DNA from: an uncultured Corynebacterium sp.
GTDB lineage: Bacteria; Actinomycetota; Actinomycetes; Mycobacteriales; Mycobacteriaceae
Assembly: GCF_902489365.1 (NCBI RefSeq)
Contig: NZ_CABTZR010000058.1
Location: forward strand, 1 to 13,978
DNA length: 13,978 bases
Direction of reading: 5' to 3'
Below the pieces are notes generated by a model, which saw nothing but the letters and a program-made list of their open reading frames with translations, was not told the DNA's origin and searched no databases. Positions 7,640-13,978 of the stretch are shown here, piece after piece. Both the position numbers and the translations under genes were made by a program. The number at the start of each line of letters is the position of its first letter. Position 1 is the stretch's first letter.

Positions 7640-9135
7640 CGGATGACCTCCAGGTTTGCGTTGTGTGCCTGGGCGATGGCGCTGAGCACCGCGTAGGCCT
7701 TATGTACCGTTTCATCGGCTTCGGATTGGGGGACGGAATCGCGCACGACGCCCGCGCCGGCCTGGACGACGGCCGTGCCATCCTTGACATAGGCGGAACG
7801 GATGACGATGCAGTTATCCATCGAGCCATCGCCGCGCAGGTAGCCGATTGCTCCCCCGAAGGAGCCACGGCGTGTTCCTTCGGTCTCACGGATGAGCTCC
7901 ATCGCGCGCAGCTTCGGCGCACCGGTCAGCGTGCCCATGTTCATGCAGGCACGGTAGGCGTCGAGGGCGTCGAAATCCTCGTGCAGTGTGGCGACGACTC
8001 GGGAGACCAGGTGCATCACGCGCGAGTAGCGGTCCACCTGGAGCAGGTCAGCGACCTTTCGGGTGCCAGGGACCGCGACGCGGGCGAGGTCGTTGCGGGC
8101 TAGGTCCACGAGCATGATGTGCTCCGAGACTTCTTTGGAATCGGTGCGCATCTCCAGTTCGTTGCGGATATCCAGCTCGTGTGTGGCGCCGCGCGGACGA
8201 GTACCGGCGACGGGGTAAAGCTGTACCTGCCGGTCAGAGGCCGTGTACTTCAGATTGGACTCAGGGGATGCACCGAAGAGTTCGTGTTCCTCCCCGCGCA
8301 GGTAGAACATGTACGGCGAGGGGTTGGTCTCGCGCAGCGTGCGGTAGGCGGCGAAGGCATCGGGGCAATCGAGGCTGAAGGCGCGGGAAGGAACGACCTG
8401 ATAGATATCCCCGGCATGGACGTTGCCTTGGAGGCGCTCGATGTGGCGGCGGAAAGCAGCGTCATCGATGCTGGCGCGTGCGCGAACAGTCTCGCGCGGT
8501 GCCGGGGCTTCTGGAGGAATAGGTACGGTGACAACGGCCCGGTCCAGCTCTTCTTCGAGCGTGTGCTTGTCGACGCCCCACCCCTCAATCTTTGCCGTCT
8601 TGGTGAGGTGGTCCACCGTGAGGACGTGCTCGGCGACGAGAAACTCATAGTCCGGATATTCGTTTGGGCCGTCCGGCACCGGTGGCAGTTCCTCGAACGT
8701 CGCGACGTAGTCGAAGGCGAATCCGCCACCCAGGAATGGGAGGGACTCGCCGGAATAGAGCTGGCTAAGCTGCAGCGCGCGCAGAATATCGGCGGTGGAG
8801 GCGGCGCGGAGGCGGGCGCGCTCATCGTGCTCGGTGGAGAGATCGAAGCGGAAGGTGACGCTGCCTTCTGAGCTTTGGATAATCCGAGACTGGAAGTCCT
8901 CGCGGAGTTCGTCGATAAGAAGGCGGCCCGACGGTGTCAATGCGGTGGCGGTGACCTCCTGGCCCCGGCACACCACCTTGAGCGCAGCCTTGGTGATGGC
9001 AATACACGTGAGGTTTTTCTTGGACTCGATGTCCGCGGACTCTAAGAGCAGGGAGTTCTGTGGGGTGGCGAGGGCATAAAAGAGTGCGCTGGCGTCGGGT
9101 GTGTACCTGACCTCGCGTGTGGCTGTGTACGGCAT
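7636..9135 (-). CDS. trpE: Anthranilate synthase component I
   Basis: 499 residues. With TrpG it converts chorismate and glutamine to anthranilate. The C-terminal chorismate-binding domain has IYQVVPSR (244-251), NPSPYMFY (271-278), PVAGTRPRG (308-316), EHIMLVDLARND (338-349), GTLTGAPK (401-408) and GAGVVRDS (460-467). The N-terminal LLES motif (30-33, Ser33) is the known tryptophan feedback site in this family, so the enzyme is probably inhibited by tryptophan. NPSPYMFY completes that pocket. The start ATG is preceded by AAAGAAAGA. The gene follows the attenuator at 9202-9219 by about 66 bases, so its expression depends on readthrough. Confidence 0.97.
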   Translation of the reverse strand: MPYTATREVRYTPDASALFYALATPQNSLLLESADIESKKNLTCIAITKAALKVVCRGQEVTATALTPSGRLLIDELREDFQSRIIQSSEGSVTFRFDLSTEHDERARLRAASTADILRALQLSQLYSGESLPFLGGGFAFDYVATFEELPPVPDGPNEYPDYEFLVAEHVLTVDHLTKTAKIEGWGVDKHTLEEELDRAVVTVPIPPEAPAPRETVRARASIDDAAFRRHIERLQGNVHAGDIYQVVPSRAFSLDCPDAFAAYRTLRETNPSPYMFYLRGEEHELFGASPESNLKYTASDRQVQLYPVAGTRPRGATHELDIRNELEMRTDSKEVSEHIMLVDLARNDLARVAVPGTRKVADLLQVDRYSRVMHLVSRVVATLHEDFDALDAYRACMNMGTLTGAPKLRAMELIRETEGTRRGSFGGAIGYLRGDGSMDNCIVIRSAYVKDGTAVVQAGAGVVRDSVPQSEADETVHKAYAVLSAIAQAHNANLEVIR

Positions 9136-9201
9136 ATTCTGTCTTTCTTTAACGGTTTTGTGTGCTGCCGCGAGCTTCGCAAGAGAGCAAAACGCCGAAA
9201 A

Positions 9202-9219
9202 GCCCGCAGCTGCGGGCCT
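9202..9219 (-). terminator. trp attenuator (leader terminator hairpin)
   Basis: On the minus strand GCCCGC-AGCT-GCGGGC forms a six-pair GC stem, extendable by three A/G-T pairs at the base, followed by TTTT (9201-9198). An upstream segment CTGCGGGCC (9248-9240), directly after the leader stop codon, is an exact complement of GGCCCGCAG (9218-9210). The two structures are therefore mutually exclusive, an antiterminator against this terminator, as required for ribosome-mediated attenuation of trpE. Confidence 0.9.
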
Positions 9220-9249
9220 TAAATATGGGAGAACAACGAGGCCCGCAGG

Positions 9250-9288
9250 TTACGCGCGCCACCACCAAAGGTTAACTGTGTTCTTCAT
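9250..9288 (-). CDS. trpL: trp operon leader peptide
   Basis: A 12-codon frame reading MKNTVNLWWWRA, with three adjacent TGG codons (9267-9259) and a TAA stop two bases before the antiterminator strand. When charged tRNA-Trp is scarce a ribosome would stall on the Trp codons and leave 9248-9240 free to pair with 9218-9210, preventing termination. With ample tryptophan the ribosome reaches the stop codon, masks that strand and the terminator forms. The ribosome site is weak (AGAG eight bases upstream). No clear protective hairpin between the Trp codons and the antiterminator strand was seen. Confidence 0.92.
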   Translation of the reverse strand: MKNTVNLWWWRA

Positions 9289-9526
9289 ATCACTGACTCT
9301 AACACCGATACCTTCCGCCGTACAGATAATAGGCCGGCGGGTACCCCCGTAGCGTATGGGTGGTAGTGCAGGAAAAGGGCGGGAGTGATGGAGAAAACAT
9401 GCAGCTTAGCGATGTGAGATAGAACTCTAAAACTGTAGGGCTATAGCTTTTGAAGAGCTAAGAGTACCCCCGCTCGGGAAAATTATTCACAAAACTGCTG
9501 CTTAAAAGGGTGAAAAGAGGATTAAA
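9289..9526. promoter_or_regulatory. Divergent control region between trp operon and ABC transporter
   Basis: About 240 AT-richer bases without a credible gene. It holds the trp promoter candidate, two direct copies of GTACCCCCG (9341-9349 and 9464-9472), and a hairpin with TAGCT (9444-9448) paired to AGCTA (9456-9460) inside an outer ACTCT/AGAGT pair (9424-9428, 9461-9465). Short frames at 9356 and 9388 contain no Trp codons and do not resemble a leader peptide. No T-box specifier or T-box sequence was found. No promoter for the plus-strand operon can be named with confidence; TAAATA near 9523 is one possible -10. Confidence 0.45.
9326..9331 (-). promoter_or_regulatory. Candidate -10 element of the trp promoter
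   Basis: TATTAT on the minus strand would place transcription start near 9319, about 31 bases before the trpL start codon. No good -35 element is visible at 16-18 bases upstream, which is common in corynebacteria. The sequence CGGGGGTAC (9349-9341) lies in the spacer and recurs, in the same orientation, at 9472-9464. Confidence 0.4.
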
Positions 9527-9568
9527 TAACGGTCACTACTGTCACTCTTGAGTAGAAAAGGACCGTTA
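9527..9568 (+). promoter_or_regulatory. Inverted repeat enclosing the ribosome site of the ABC lipoprotein gene
   Basis: TAACGGTC (9527-9534) is the exact reverse complement of GACCGTTA (9561-9568), the latter ending on the A of the ATG start codon. Inside, CTACT (9536-9540) can pair with AGTAG (9551-9555). The AAAAGGA ribosome site (9556-9562) lies between the two stems and partly in the outer arm. As RNA this would hide the ribosome site; as DNA it could be an operator. Which applies depends on where transcription starts. Confidence 0.5.
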
Positions 9569-10551
9569 TGTTCTCTAAAACTGCCGCCGCCCTCTCAGCC
9601 CTCGCCTTGAGCGCTGCCGCTCTCGTGGGATGCTCGTCATCGTCGGATAGCGCGGGCGGTGACTCCGGAGGTGGAGACTCCTACTCCATCGGAATTAATC
9701 AGTTGGTTCAGCACCCTTCCCTCGATGCCGCTGCAGAAGGATTCCAAGAAGCCTTCGAGGACGCGGGTGCGGACGTGGATTGGGACATCCAGAACGCCAA
9801 CGGCGAGCAAGGTACCGCGGTGTCCATTTCCCAACAGATGGCGAACGCCAACCACGATCTCTACTTGGCCATCGCTACCCCGGCTGGCCAGGCAATGAGC
9901 AAGTCCATCAAGGATAAGCCCTTGCTGTTCACCGCGGTGACCGACCCCGTCGAGGCGGAACTCGTGCAGTCCCTCGAAAAGCCGGGCAAGAATGTCACTG
10001 GTACCTCTGACGCAGCACCCATCGAGGAGCAGGTAGAGCTGATTACCCAGCTTGTCCCGGACGCCAAATCTGTGGGTGTCGTATACTCCTCCGCCGAGGT
10101 GAATTCCAAGGTGCAGGTGGAGCAGCTGACGGAGGCTGCCAAGCCGAAGGGCCTTGATGTGAAGTCGCAGACGGTGACGTCCGTGACGGAGATTCCCCAG
10201 GCCGTGGAGGCGCTGGGTGACGTCGATGCCATCTACATCCCGACCGATAACATGGTCGTCTCCGGTATCTCTTCGCTCATCAAGGTGGCGAATGACAAGA
10301 CCATCCCGGTCATTGCAGCGGACTCGGGTGCCGTTGAAGGTGGTGCTGCGGCGACCATTGGCATCGACTACAAGGAGCTAGGCCGCCAGACTGGCGAGAT
10401 GGCGCTGCGGATCCTGCAGGATGGCGCCGATCCGGCCGATACCCCGGTGGAAACTGCCTCCGAATACACCTACGTGATTAATGAAGAAGCCGTGAAGGCC
10501 CAGGGTATCGAGGTGCCGAAGGAGATCCTAGACAAGGCTGAGACGCTGTGA
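9568..10551 (+). CDS. trpX: ABC transporter substrate-binding lipoprotein, TrpX-like
   Basis: 327 residues. A signal peptide with a lipobox LVGC places the modified cysteine at residue 22, followed by a Ser/Gly/Asp-rich linker, so the protein is a membrane-anchored extracytoplasmic receptor. The mature part starts IGINQLVQHPSLDAA and has the two-lobed Rossmann pattern of the ABC_sub_bind family (COG2984), including LLFTAVTDPVEAELV, VGVVYSS and AIYIPTDNMV. In Gram-positive bacteria this family is known as TrpX of the TrpXYZ system, often controlled by tryptophan-responsive elements. Here it is divergent from the trp operon, which supports tryptophan or a precursor as ligand, but no ligand residue can be named. 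AAAAGGA precedes the ATG. Confidence 0.85.
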   Translation: MFSKTAAALSALALSAAALVGCSSSSDSAGGDSGGGDSYSIGINQLVQHPSLDAAAEGFQEAFEDAGADVDWDIQNANGEQGTAVSISQQMANANHDLYLAIATPAGQAMSKSIKDKPLLFTAVTDPVEAELVQSLEKPGKNVTGTSDAAPIEEQVELITQLVPDAKSVGVVYSSAEVNSKVQVEQLTEAAKPKGLDVKSQTVTSVTEIPQAVEALGDVDAIYIPTDNMVVSGISSLIKVANDKTIPVIAADSGAVEGGAAATIGIDYKELGRQTGEMALRILQDGADPADTPVETASEYTYVINEEAVKAQGIEVPKEILDKAETL

Positions 10552-11405
10552 TTGGTGCACTTGAGCTAGGACTCATCTATGCGGTAATGGCCGTGGGCGT
10601 CTACCTCACGTTCCGTGTGCTTGATTTCCCGGATCTGACAGTCGACGGCTCCTTCACTACCGGTGCTGCCACCGCCGGCGTACTCATTACGAATGGGGTC
10701 AACCCCTTTGTGGCCTCGCTGGCTGGCTTCGCCACGGGATGTGTGGCGGGCTGCATCACAGGACTTCTACATACGAAGGGCCGCATTGACGGGCTGCTCG
10801 CTGGCATCCTCACGATGATCGGCCTGTGGTCCATCAACCTTCGCATCATGGGAAGCGCCAATGTGCCGTTGCTCTCGCAAGATTCGGTATTTACTCCTCT
10901 GGACGCGGTAATGGGAACCTGGGCAGGAGTGGGTCTGCTCGCGGTGGGCTCGGTGCTACTCTGCTTGCTCATCGTGTGGTTCCTGTCCACGGATTTGGGA
11001 CTCTCGCTGCGCGCCACCGGCGACAACCAACAGATGATCACCTCCTTTGGTGTGTCGACAGATTTCACCAAGATTCTGACCCTGGCCTTGTCCAACGGCC
11101 TGGTGGGTCTGTGTGGTGCGCTCATCGCGCAATATCAAGGCTTTGCCGATATCTCGATGGGCATCGGTCTCATTCTGGTAGGTCTGGCCTCCGTCATCCT
11201 CGGGCAGGCGGTACTCCCCCAGTCGCGCCTGTGGATGGCCGTCGTAGCTGTGGCACTGGGTTCCGTGATTTACCGACTCATCATCTTCGCCGCGTTGCAG
11301 GTGGGTCTCAACCCGAATGACATGAAGCTCATTACGGCGCTGCTGGTTATCGTCGCTCTCCTGGTGCCTCGCATGACGCGGGTACGCGGCAAAAGGAAGG
11401 CCTAA
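10548..11405 (+). CDS. trpY: ABC transporter permease, TrpY-like
   Basis: 285 residues, almost entirely hydrophobic, with about eight membrane segments, fitting the branched-chain-type BPD_transp_2 permeases (COG4120). It starts with GTG overlapping the stop of the lipoprotein gene by four bases (GTGA), so it is translationally coupled. The N-terminal stretch AVGVYLTFRVLDFPDLTVDG and the central LGLSLRATGDNQQM segment are typical of this permease group; the latter is the cytoplasmic loop expected to touch the ATPase. It probably forms a homodimeric channel in the membrane. The C-terminus is basic (RMTRVRGKRKA), in line with the inside-positive rule. Confidence 0.85.
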   Translation: MIGALELGLIYAVMAVGVYLTFRVLDFPDLTVDGSFTTGAATAGVLITNGVNPFVASLAGFATGCVAGCITGLLHTKGRIDGLLAGILTMIGLWSINLRIMGSANVPLLSQDSVFTPLDAVMGTWAGVGLLAVGSVLLCLLIVWFLSTDLGLSLRATGDNQQMITSFGVSTDFTKILTLALSNGLVGLCGALIAQYQGFADISMGIGLILVGLASVILGQAVLPQSRLWMAVVAVALGSVIYRLIIFAALQVGLNPNDMKLITALLVIVALLVPRMTRVRGKRKA

Positions 11406-11408
11406 ATC

Positions 11409-12197
11409 ATGCTCAACATAGACAAGATCTCAAAGACCTTCTTTCCGGGGACGGTGAATGAACGCCGTGCGCTTCGCGACGTCTCCCTGGAGCTTGCCCC
11501 CGGTGACTTCGTCACGGTTATCGGTTCTAATGGTGCAGGTAAGTCGACGCTGTTGAACTCCATTGCGGGACGGTTGATTCCGGACGCGGGCCGAATCGTC
11601 ATCGATGGCAACGACGTGACGAGCCAGCCGGAGCACAAGCGTGCAAGGAAGGTCGGGCGCGTCTTTCAGGATCCGATGGCGGGTACAGCGCCGAACCTGA
11701 CGATTGAGGAGAACCTCTCGCTCGCTTATTTGCGCGGCAAGAAGCGCGGACTCGGTCTGGGTCTCAACTCCGCGCGCCGGGCCATCTTTGTGGAACAGCT
11801 GGAGTCGCTCGAGCTGGGCTTGGAGGAGCGCCTTGGGACGAAGGTGGGCTTGCTCTCCGGCGGTCAGCGCCAGGCGCTGTCGTTGCTCATGGCGGGCTTT
11901 ACCCACCCGAAGGTGATGCTTCTTGATGAGCACACGGCTGCTCTCGACCCCCAGCGCGCCGAGCTGGTGACAAGACTGACGAAGCGCATTGTGGAGCAAG
12001 GTCAGCTCACCACGTTGATGGTGACGCACAACATGGCCCAGGCGCTGCAGGTAGGAAACCGTCTCATCATGATGCATGAGGGGCAGATCATTTACTCAGC
12101 TGACGCCGAGGAAAAGGCGAAGCTCACAGTGGAGGACCTCATGGCGGAGTTCGCGAAGATCAAGGGAGCAACCTCCGATAGGACACTCTTGCAGTAG
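11409..12197 (+). CDS. trpZ: ABC transporter ATP-binding protein, TrpZ-like
   Basis: 262 residues, a single complete nucleotide-binding domain that would power the importer. Walker A is GSNGAGKST (39-47), the Q-loop glutamine is Q87 in VFQDP, the signature is LSGGQRQ (149-155), Walker B is VMLLDE (169-174) and the switch histidine is H207 in VTHN. The D-loop reads EHTAALDP with His in place of the usual Pro of DEPT, a feature of the COG1101 group paired with COG2984/COG4120. It begins three bases after the permease stop, with AAGGAAGG upstream, and ends the operon 16 bases before parS copy 4. Confidence 0.88.
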   Translation: MLNIDKISKTFFPGTVNERRALRDVSLELAPGDFVTVIGSNGAGKSTLLNSIAGRLIPDAGRIVIDGNDVTSQPEHKRARKVGRVFQDPMAGTAPNLTIEENLSLAYLRGKKRGLGLGLNSARRAIFVEQLESLELGLEERLGTKVGLLSGGQRQALSLLMAGFTHPKVMLLDEHTAALDPQRAELVTRLTKRIVEQGQLTTLMVTHNMAQALQVGNRLIMMHEGQIIYSADAEEKAKLTVEDLMAEFAKIKGATSDRTLLQ

Positions 12198-12213
12198 AAG
12201 TACACCCGTAGTT

Positions 12214-12227
12214 GTTTCACGTGAAAC
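12214..12227. other. parS site, copy 4
   Basis: Perfect GTTTCACGTGAAAC flanked by T and C, so tGTTTCACGTGAAACc matches 15 of the 16 consensus bases. It lies between the ABC ATPase stop and the operon terminator, sharing its last base with the terminator stem. Confidence 0.95.
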
Positions 12228-12271
12228 CTAGGCGTTGTGTTTGACAGCGTCTAGGCTTCTTTTGTTTGGGT
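12227..12271 (+). terminator. Intrinsic terminator of the ABC transporter operon
   Basis: CCTAG (12227-12231) pairs with CTAGG (12251-12255), and the stem continues inward with GCGTTGT against ACAGCGT (two G-T pairs) to give about 12 pairs around a GTTTG loop. It is followed by the T-rich CTTCTTTTGTTTGGG. This fits a terminator for the plus-strand operon. Confidence 0.8.
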
Positions 12272-12340
12272 TTCTCTCTGCCTGTGGGCTCTTGGTTTGT
12301 TTGCGAGCTGGCATTTTTGTGGGGCTTTGCTAAGCCGCAA

Positions 12341-12369
12341 AGAAAGGGGCCCAGCATTGTGCCGGGCCC
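12341..12369 (-). terminator. Intrinsic terminator of the monooxygenase gene
   Basis: GGGCCC (12347-12352) pairs with GGGCCC (12364-12369), continued by GCA/TGC across one A-C mismatch with a TTG loop. On the minus strand the stem is followed by CCTTTCTTT (plus-strand AAAGAAAGG), giving a T-rich tail. It lies 35 bases past the monooxygenase stop codon. Between it and the ABC terminator (12272-12340) only minor overlapping stems such as CTTTGC/GCAAAG are seen. Confidence 0.7.
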
Positions 12370-12403
12370 TTACGCGTGTGAAGCTACGTGAGCTTGCGTG
12401 GAA

Positions 12404-13978
12404 TTACTTGCGCTTGATGAGCGCGGAGGAGAAGTAGTCCTCGACCGCTGATGGATCATCGAGTGGGAGGACGGCACCGACGTACTGGTCTGGGCGGACG
12501 ATGACGACGGCTCCATCGCGAGAAATCCCGCGGGCATCGAAGATGTCCTCAGTGCCGGGGAGTGCATTGAAGACGTTCTCCCAATTCGGAACATTGAACT
12601 TGCCGTTGCGTGGGCGGAAGAGAAGAGGGGCGTCGAGAATCTCGTAGTCGTGGTGGTTAGTCTGCTGGTAGATAGCCTTCACGTCGAAGTAGGTATTCTC
12701 ATCAGCTCCCTCAGGGGTGAACTTGGCCAGGATGGGTCCGACCTTCTCGGACCACTGGCTCAGCGTGGAGTCCTCGCCGGCCTTGGGGGCGTCGGCAAAG
12801 GCGTAGATGCGGTAGCGGCCGTCGGCAGTGTGCTGGTGGCCCAAGTGCTGGCGGTAGGCATCGCAGCGGCGCAGAACCTCAAAGGACTTGAAGCGCTTGC
12901 CCACCGGGAAGCCGGAAGCCAGATCTTGGTGCTGGGTAGTACCCACAATCAGGTTCTCTTCGTACTGCGTCATCATGCCGGCGGCGAACTCTTCTGCGGC
13001 GACGTAGTACTTCTCCACCGCCTCCGGATCATCGAGCTCTTCCGTCGGGGTGGCCATAAGAGTGGACCATTCGCGGTCGAAGTTGATGAGGTTCTGGGCG
13101 GCTGGCTGACGTTCGCCATGGTAGGTGGTCAGGAGTTCCTTCGGCGCGCGGCCGTCGAGGACGTGGCCCAGCTTCCAGCCAATGTTGAAGCCGTCTTGCA
13201 TCGAAACGTTCATGCCCTGGCCAGCCTTGGCCGAGTGAGTATGGCAGGCGTCGCCGGTGAGGAAGACGCGCGGATCGTCGTCGTTATCGTCGAAGGCATC
13301 GACGAGGCGGTGGCCCACCTCGTAGACGGAATGCCACGCCACCATCTTGACGTCGACGAAGTAGGGGGCGTAGATCTCGTTAGCCTTCTCGATGATCTTC
13401 TCAATCGGCGTATTGCGGACCTTGTGGTTGTCATCTTCTGGCACCACGCCCAGGTCAACGTACACGCGGCAAAGGTAGCCGCCCTCGCGCGGGATGTGGA
13501 GGATAGAACCGGCCTGGGAGTGGATGGCGCACTTGGTGCGCCAGTCCGGGAAGTCGGTGTCGACCACGACATCCATGACACCCCACGCGTGGTTAGCCTG
13601 GTCGCCCTTGAGCGAGCGGCCGATGGACTTGCGAACGCGGGACTTAGCGCCATCGCAGCCGACGACGTACTTGGCGCGAACGTCGCGCGGGTTACCGTCG
13701 ACGTCCTCGAGGTGCACCGTCACCGGGTACTCGCCCTCCCCTACCTCAAGGGAGACGAAGTTCCAGCCGTAGTCCGGCGTGATGCGGCCCGGGGCGCGGT
13801 GTGCATAGCGGGCGAAGTAGTCCAGCACGCGGGCCTGGTTGACAATGAGGTGGGGGAATTCAGAGATGCCCTGCTCGTCATCGATGGGGCGAGCGCCACG
13901 GATAATCTTGGACCGATCCTGCGGATCCGGGTTCCAGAAGGACATCTCCGTGATTTCGTATGCCGTCTTCTGCTTGAA
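12404..13978 (-). CDS. FAD-dependent phenol 2-monooxygenase-like aromatic hydroxylase, N-terminus cut off
   Basis: The frame is open to the right edge, so the start lies outside; 524 residues are visible, including KTAYEITEM before an internal Met at 13945. The missing part should hold the GxGxxG FAD-binding strand. Counting from that Met, VVGCDGAKSRVRK (95-106) is the DG motif for FAD and NAD(P)H binding, and LTGDACHTHSAKAGQGMN (229-246) is the GD motif contacting the FAD ribose, both diagnostic of group A flavoprotein hydroxylases. The last 120 or so residues fit the thioredoxin-like dimerisation domain of phenol hydroxylases (Phe_hydrox_dim). It would add a hydroxyl to a phenolic ring using NAD(P)H and O2. 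Phenol 2-monooxygenase and 3-hydroxybenzoate 4-monooxygenase share this architecture and cannot be told apart here. It converges on the ABC operon. Confidence 0.87.
   Translation of the reverse strand, partial: FKQKTAYEITEMSFWNPDPQDRSKIIRGARPIDDEQGISEFPHLIVNQARVLDYFARYAHRAPGRITPDYGWNFVSLEVGEGEYPVTVHLEDVDGNPRDVRAKYVVGCDGAKSRVRKSIGRSLKGDQANHAWGVMDVVVDTDFPDWRTKCAIHSQAGSILHIPREGGYLCRVYVDLGVVPEDDNHKVRNTPIEKIIEKANEIYAPYFVDVKMVAWHSVYEVGHRLVDAFDDNDDDPRVFLTGDACHTHSAKAGQGMNVSMQDGFNIGWKLGHVLDGRAPKELLTTYHGERQPAAQNLINFDREWSTLMATPTEELDDPEAVEKYYVAAEEFAAGMMTQYEENLIVGTTQHQDLASGFPVGKRFKSFEVLRRCDAYRQHLGHQHTADGRYRIYAFADAPKAGEDSTLSQWSEKVGPILAKFTPEGADENTYFDVKAIYQQTNHHDYEILDAPLLFRPRNGKFNVPNWENVFNALPGTEDIFDARGISRDGAVVIVRPDQYVGAVLPLDDPSAVEDYFSSALIKRK

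Noticed and set aside
9004..9017. ACACGTGAGG in trpE resembling the parS core
   Set aside because: Only the central CACGTGA matches; the outer bases differ on both sides.
9356..9417. Leader peptide or T-box for the ABC operon
   Set aside because: The small frames at 9356 and 9388 contain no Trp codons, and no T-box consensus or specifier stem is visible.

Overview
The window reads as chromosomal DNA from a Corynebacterium-like actinobacterium. The support is a trp operon in the order trpE-G-D-CF-B-A with a fused trpCF, fairly high GC with purine-rich Shine-Dalgarno sites, an actinobacterial 13E12/DUF222-type HNH protein, and four perfect copies of the ParB-binding centromere sequence parS (GTTTCACGTGAAAC). 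Such clusters normally lie near the replication origin. From memory, Corynebacterium glutamicum also carries its parS cluster in the trp region. The genus is an inference.

Layout from left to right. (1) The C-terminal part of a dicarboxylate/amino acid:cation symporter (+), whose stop codon directly abuts parS copy 1, followed by a terminator-like hairpin. (2) An intergenic stretch with several small hairpins and a promoter-overlapping palindrome, then an HNH endonuclease-domain gene (+) ending six bases before parS copy 2. (3) The whole tryptophan operon on the minus strand, from a leader peptide with three consecutive Trp codons and an attenuator (about 9290-9198) through trpE, trpG, trpD, trpCF, trpB and trpA (ending at 2508). 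Most junctions overlap, which suggests translational coupling. parS copy 3 lies inside the trpCF reading frame. (4) A divergent three-gene ABC importer (+) of the TrpXYZ type (lipoprotein, permease, ATPase), whose position beside trpE suggests tryptophan or a related compound as substrate. (5) parS copy 4, overlapping by one base a strong intrinsic terminator for the ABC operon. (6) A converging FAD-dependent phenol-type monooxygenase (-) that runs off the right edge.

The genes form a tryptophan module: synthesis controlled by attenuation, and a probable uptake system read divergently from the same 430-base control region. Laid over this is a chromosome-partitioning function, since ParB would load on the four parS sites within about 11.4 kb and recruit the SMC/ParA segregation machinery. 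The most interesting features are the parS cluster, especially the copy written into the TrpCF coding sequence, the simple trp attenuator, and an inverted repeat that encloses the ribosome-binding site of the ABC lipoprotein gene.
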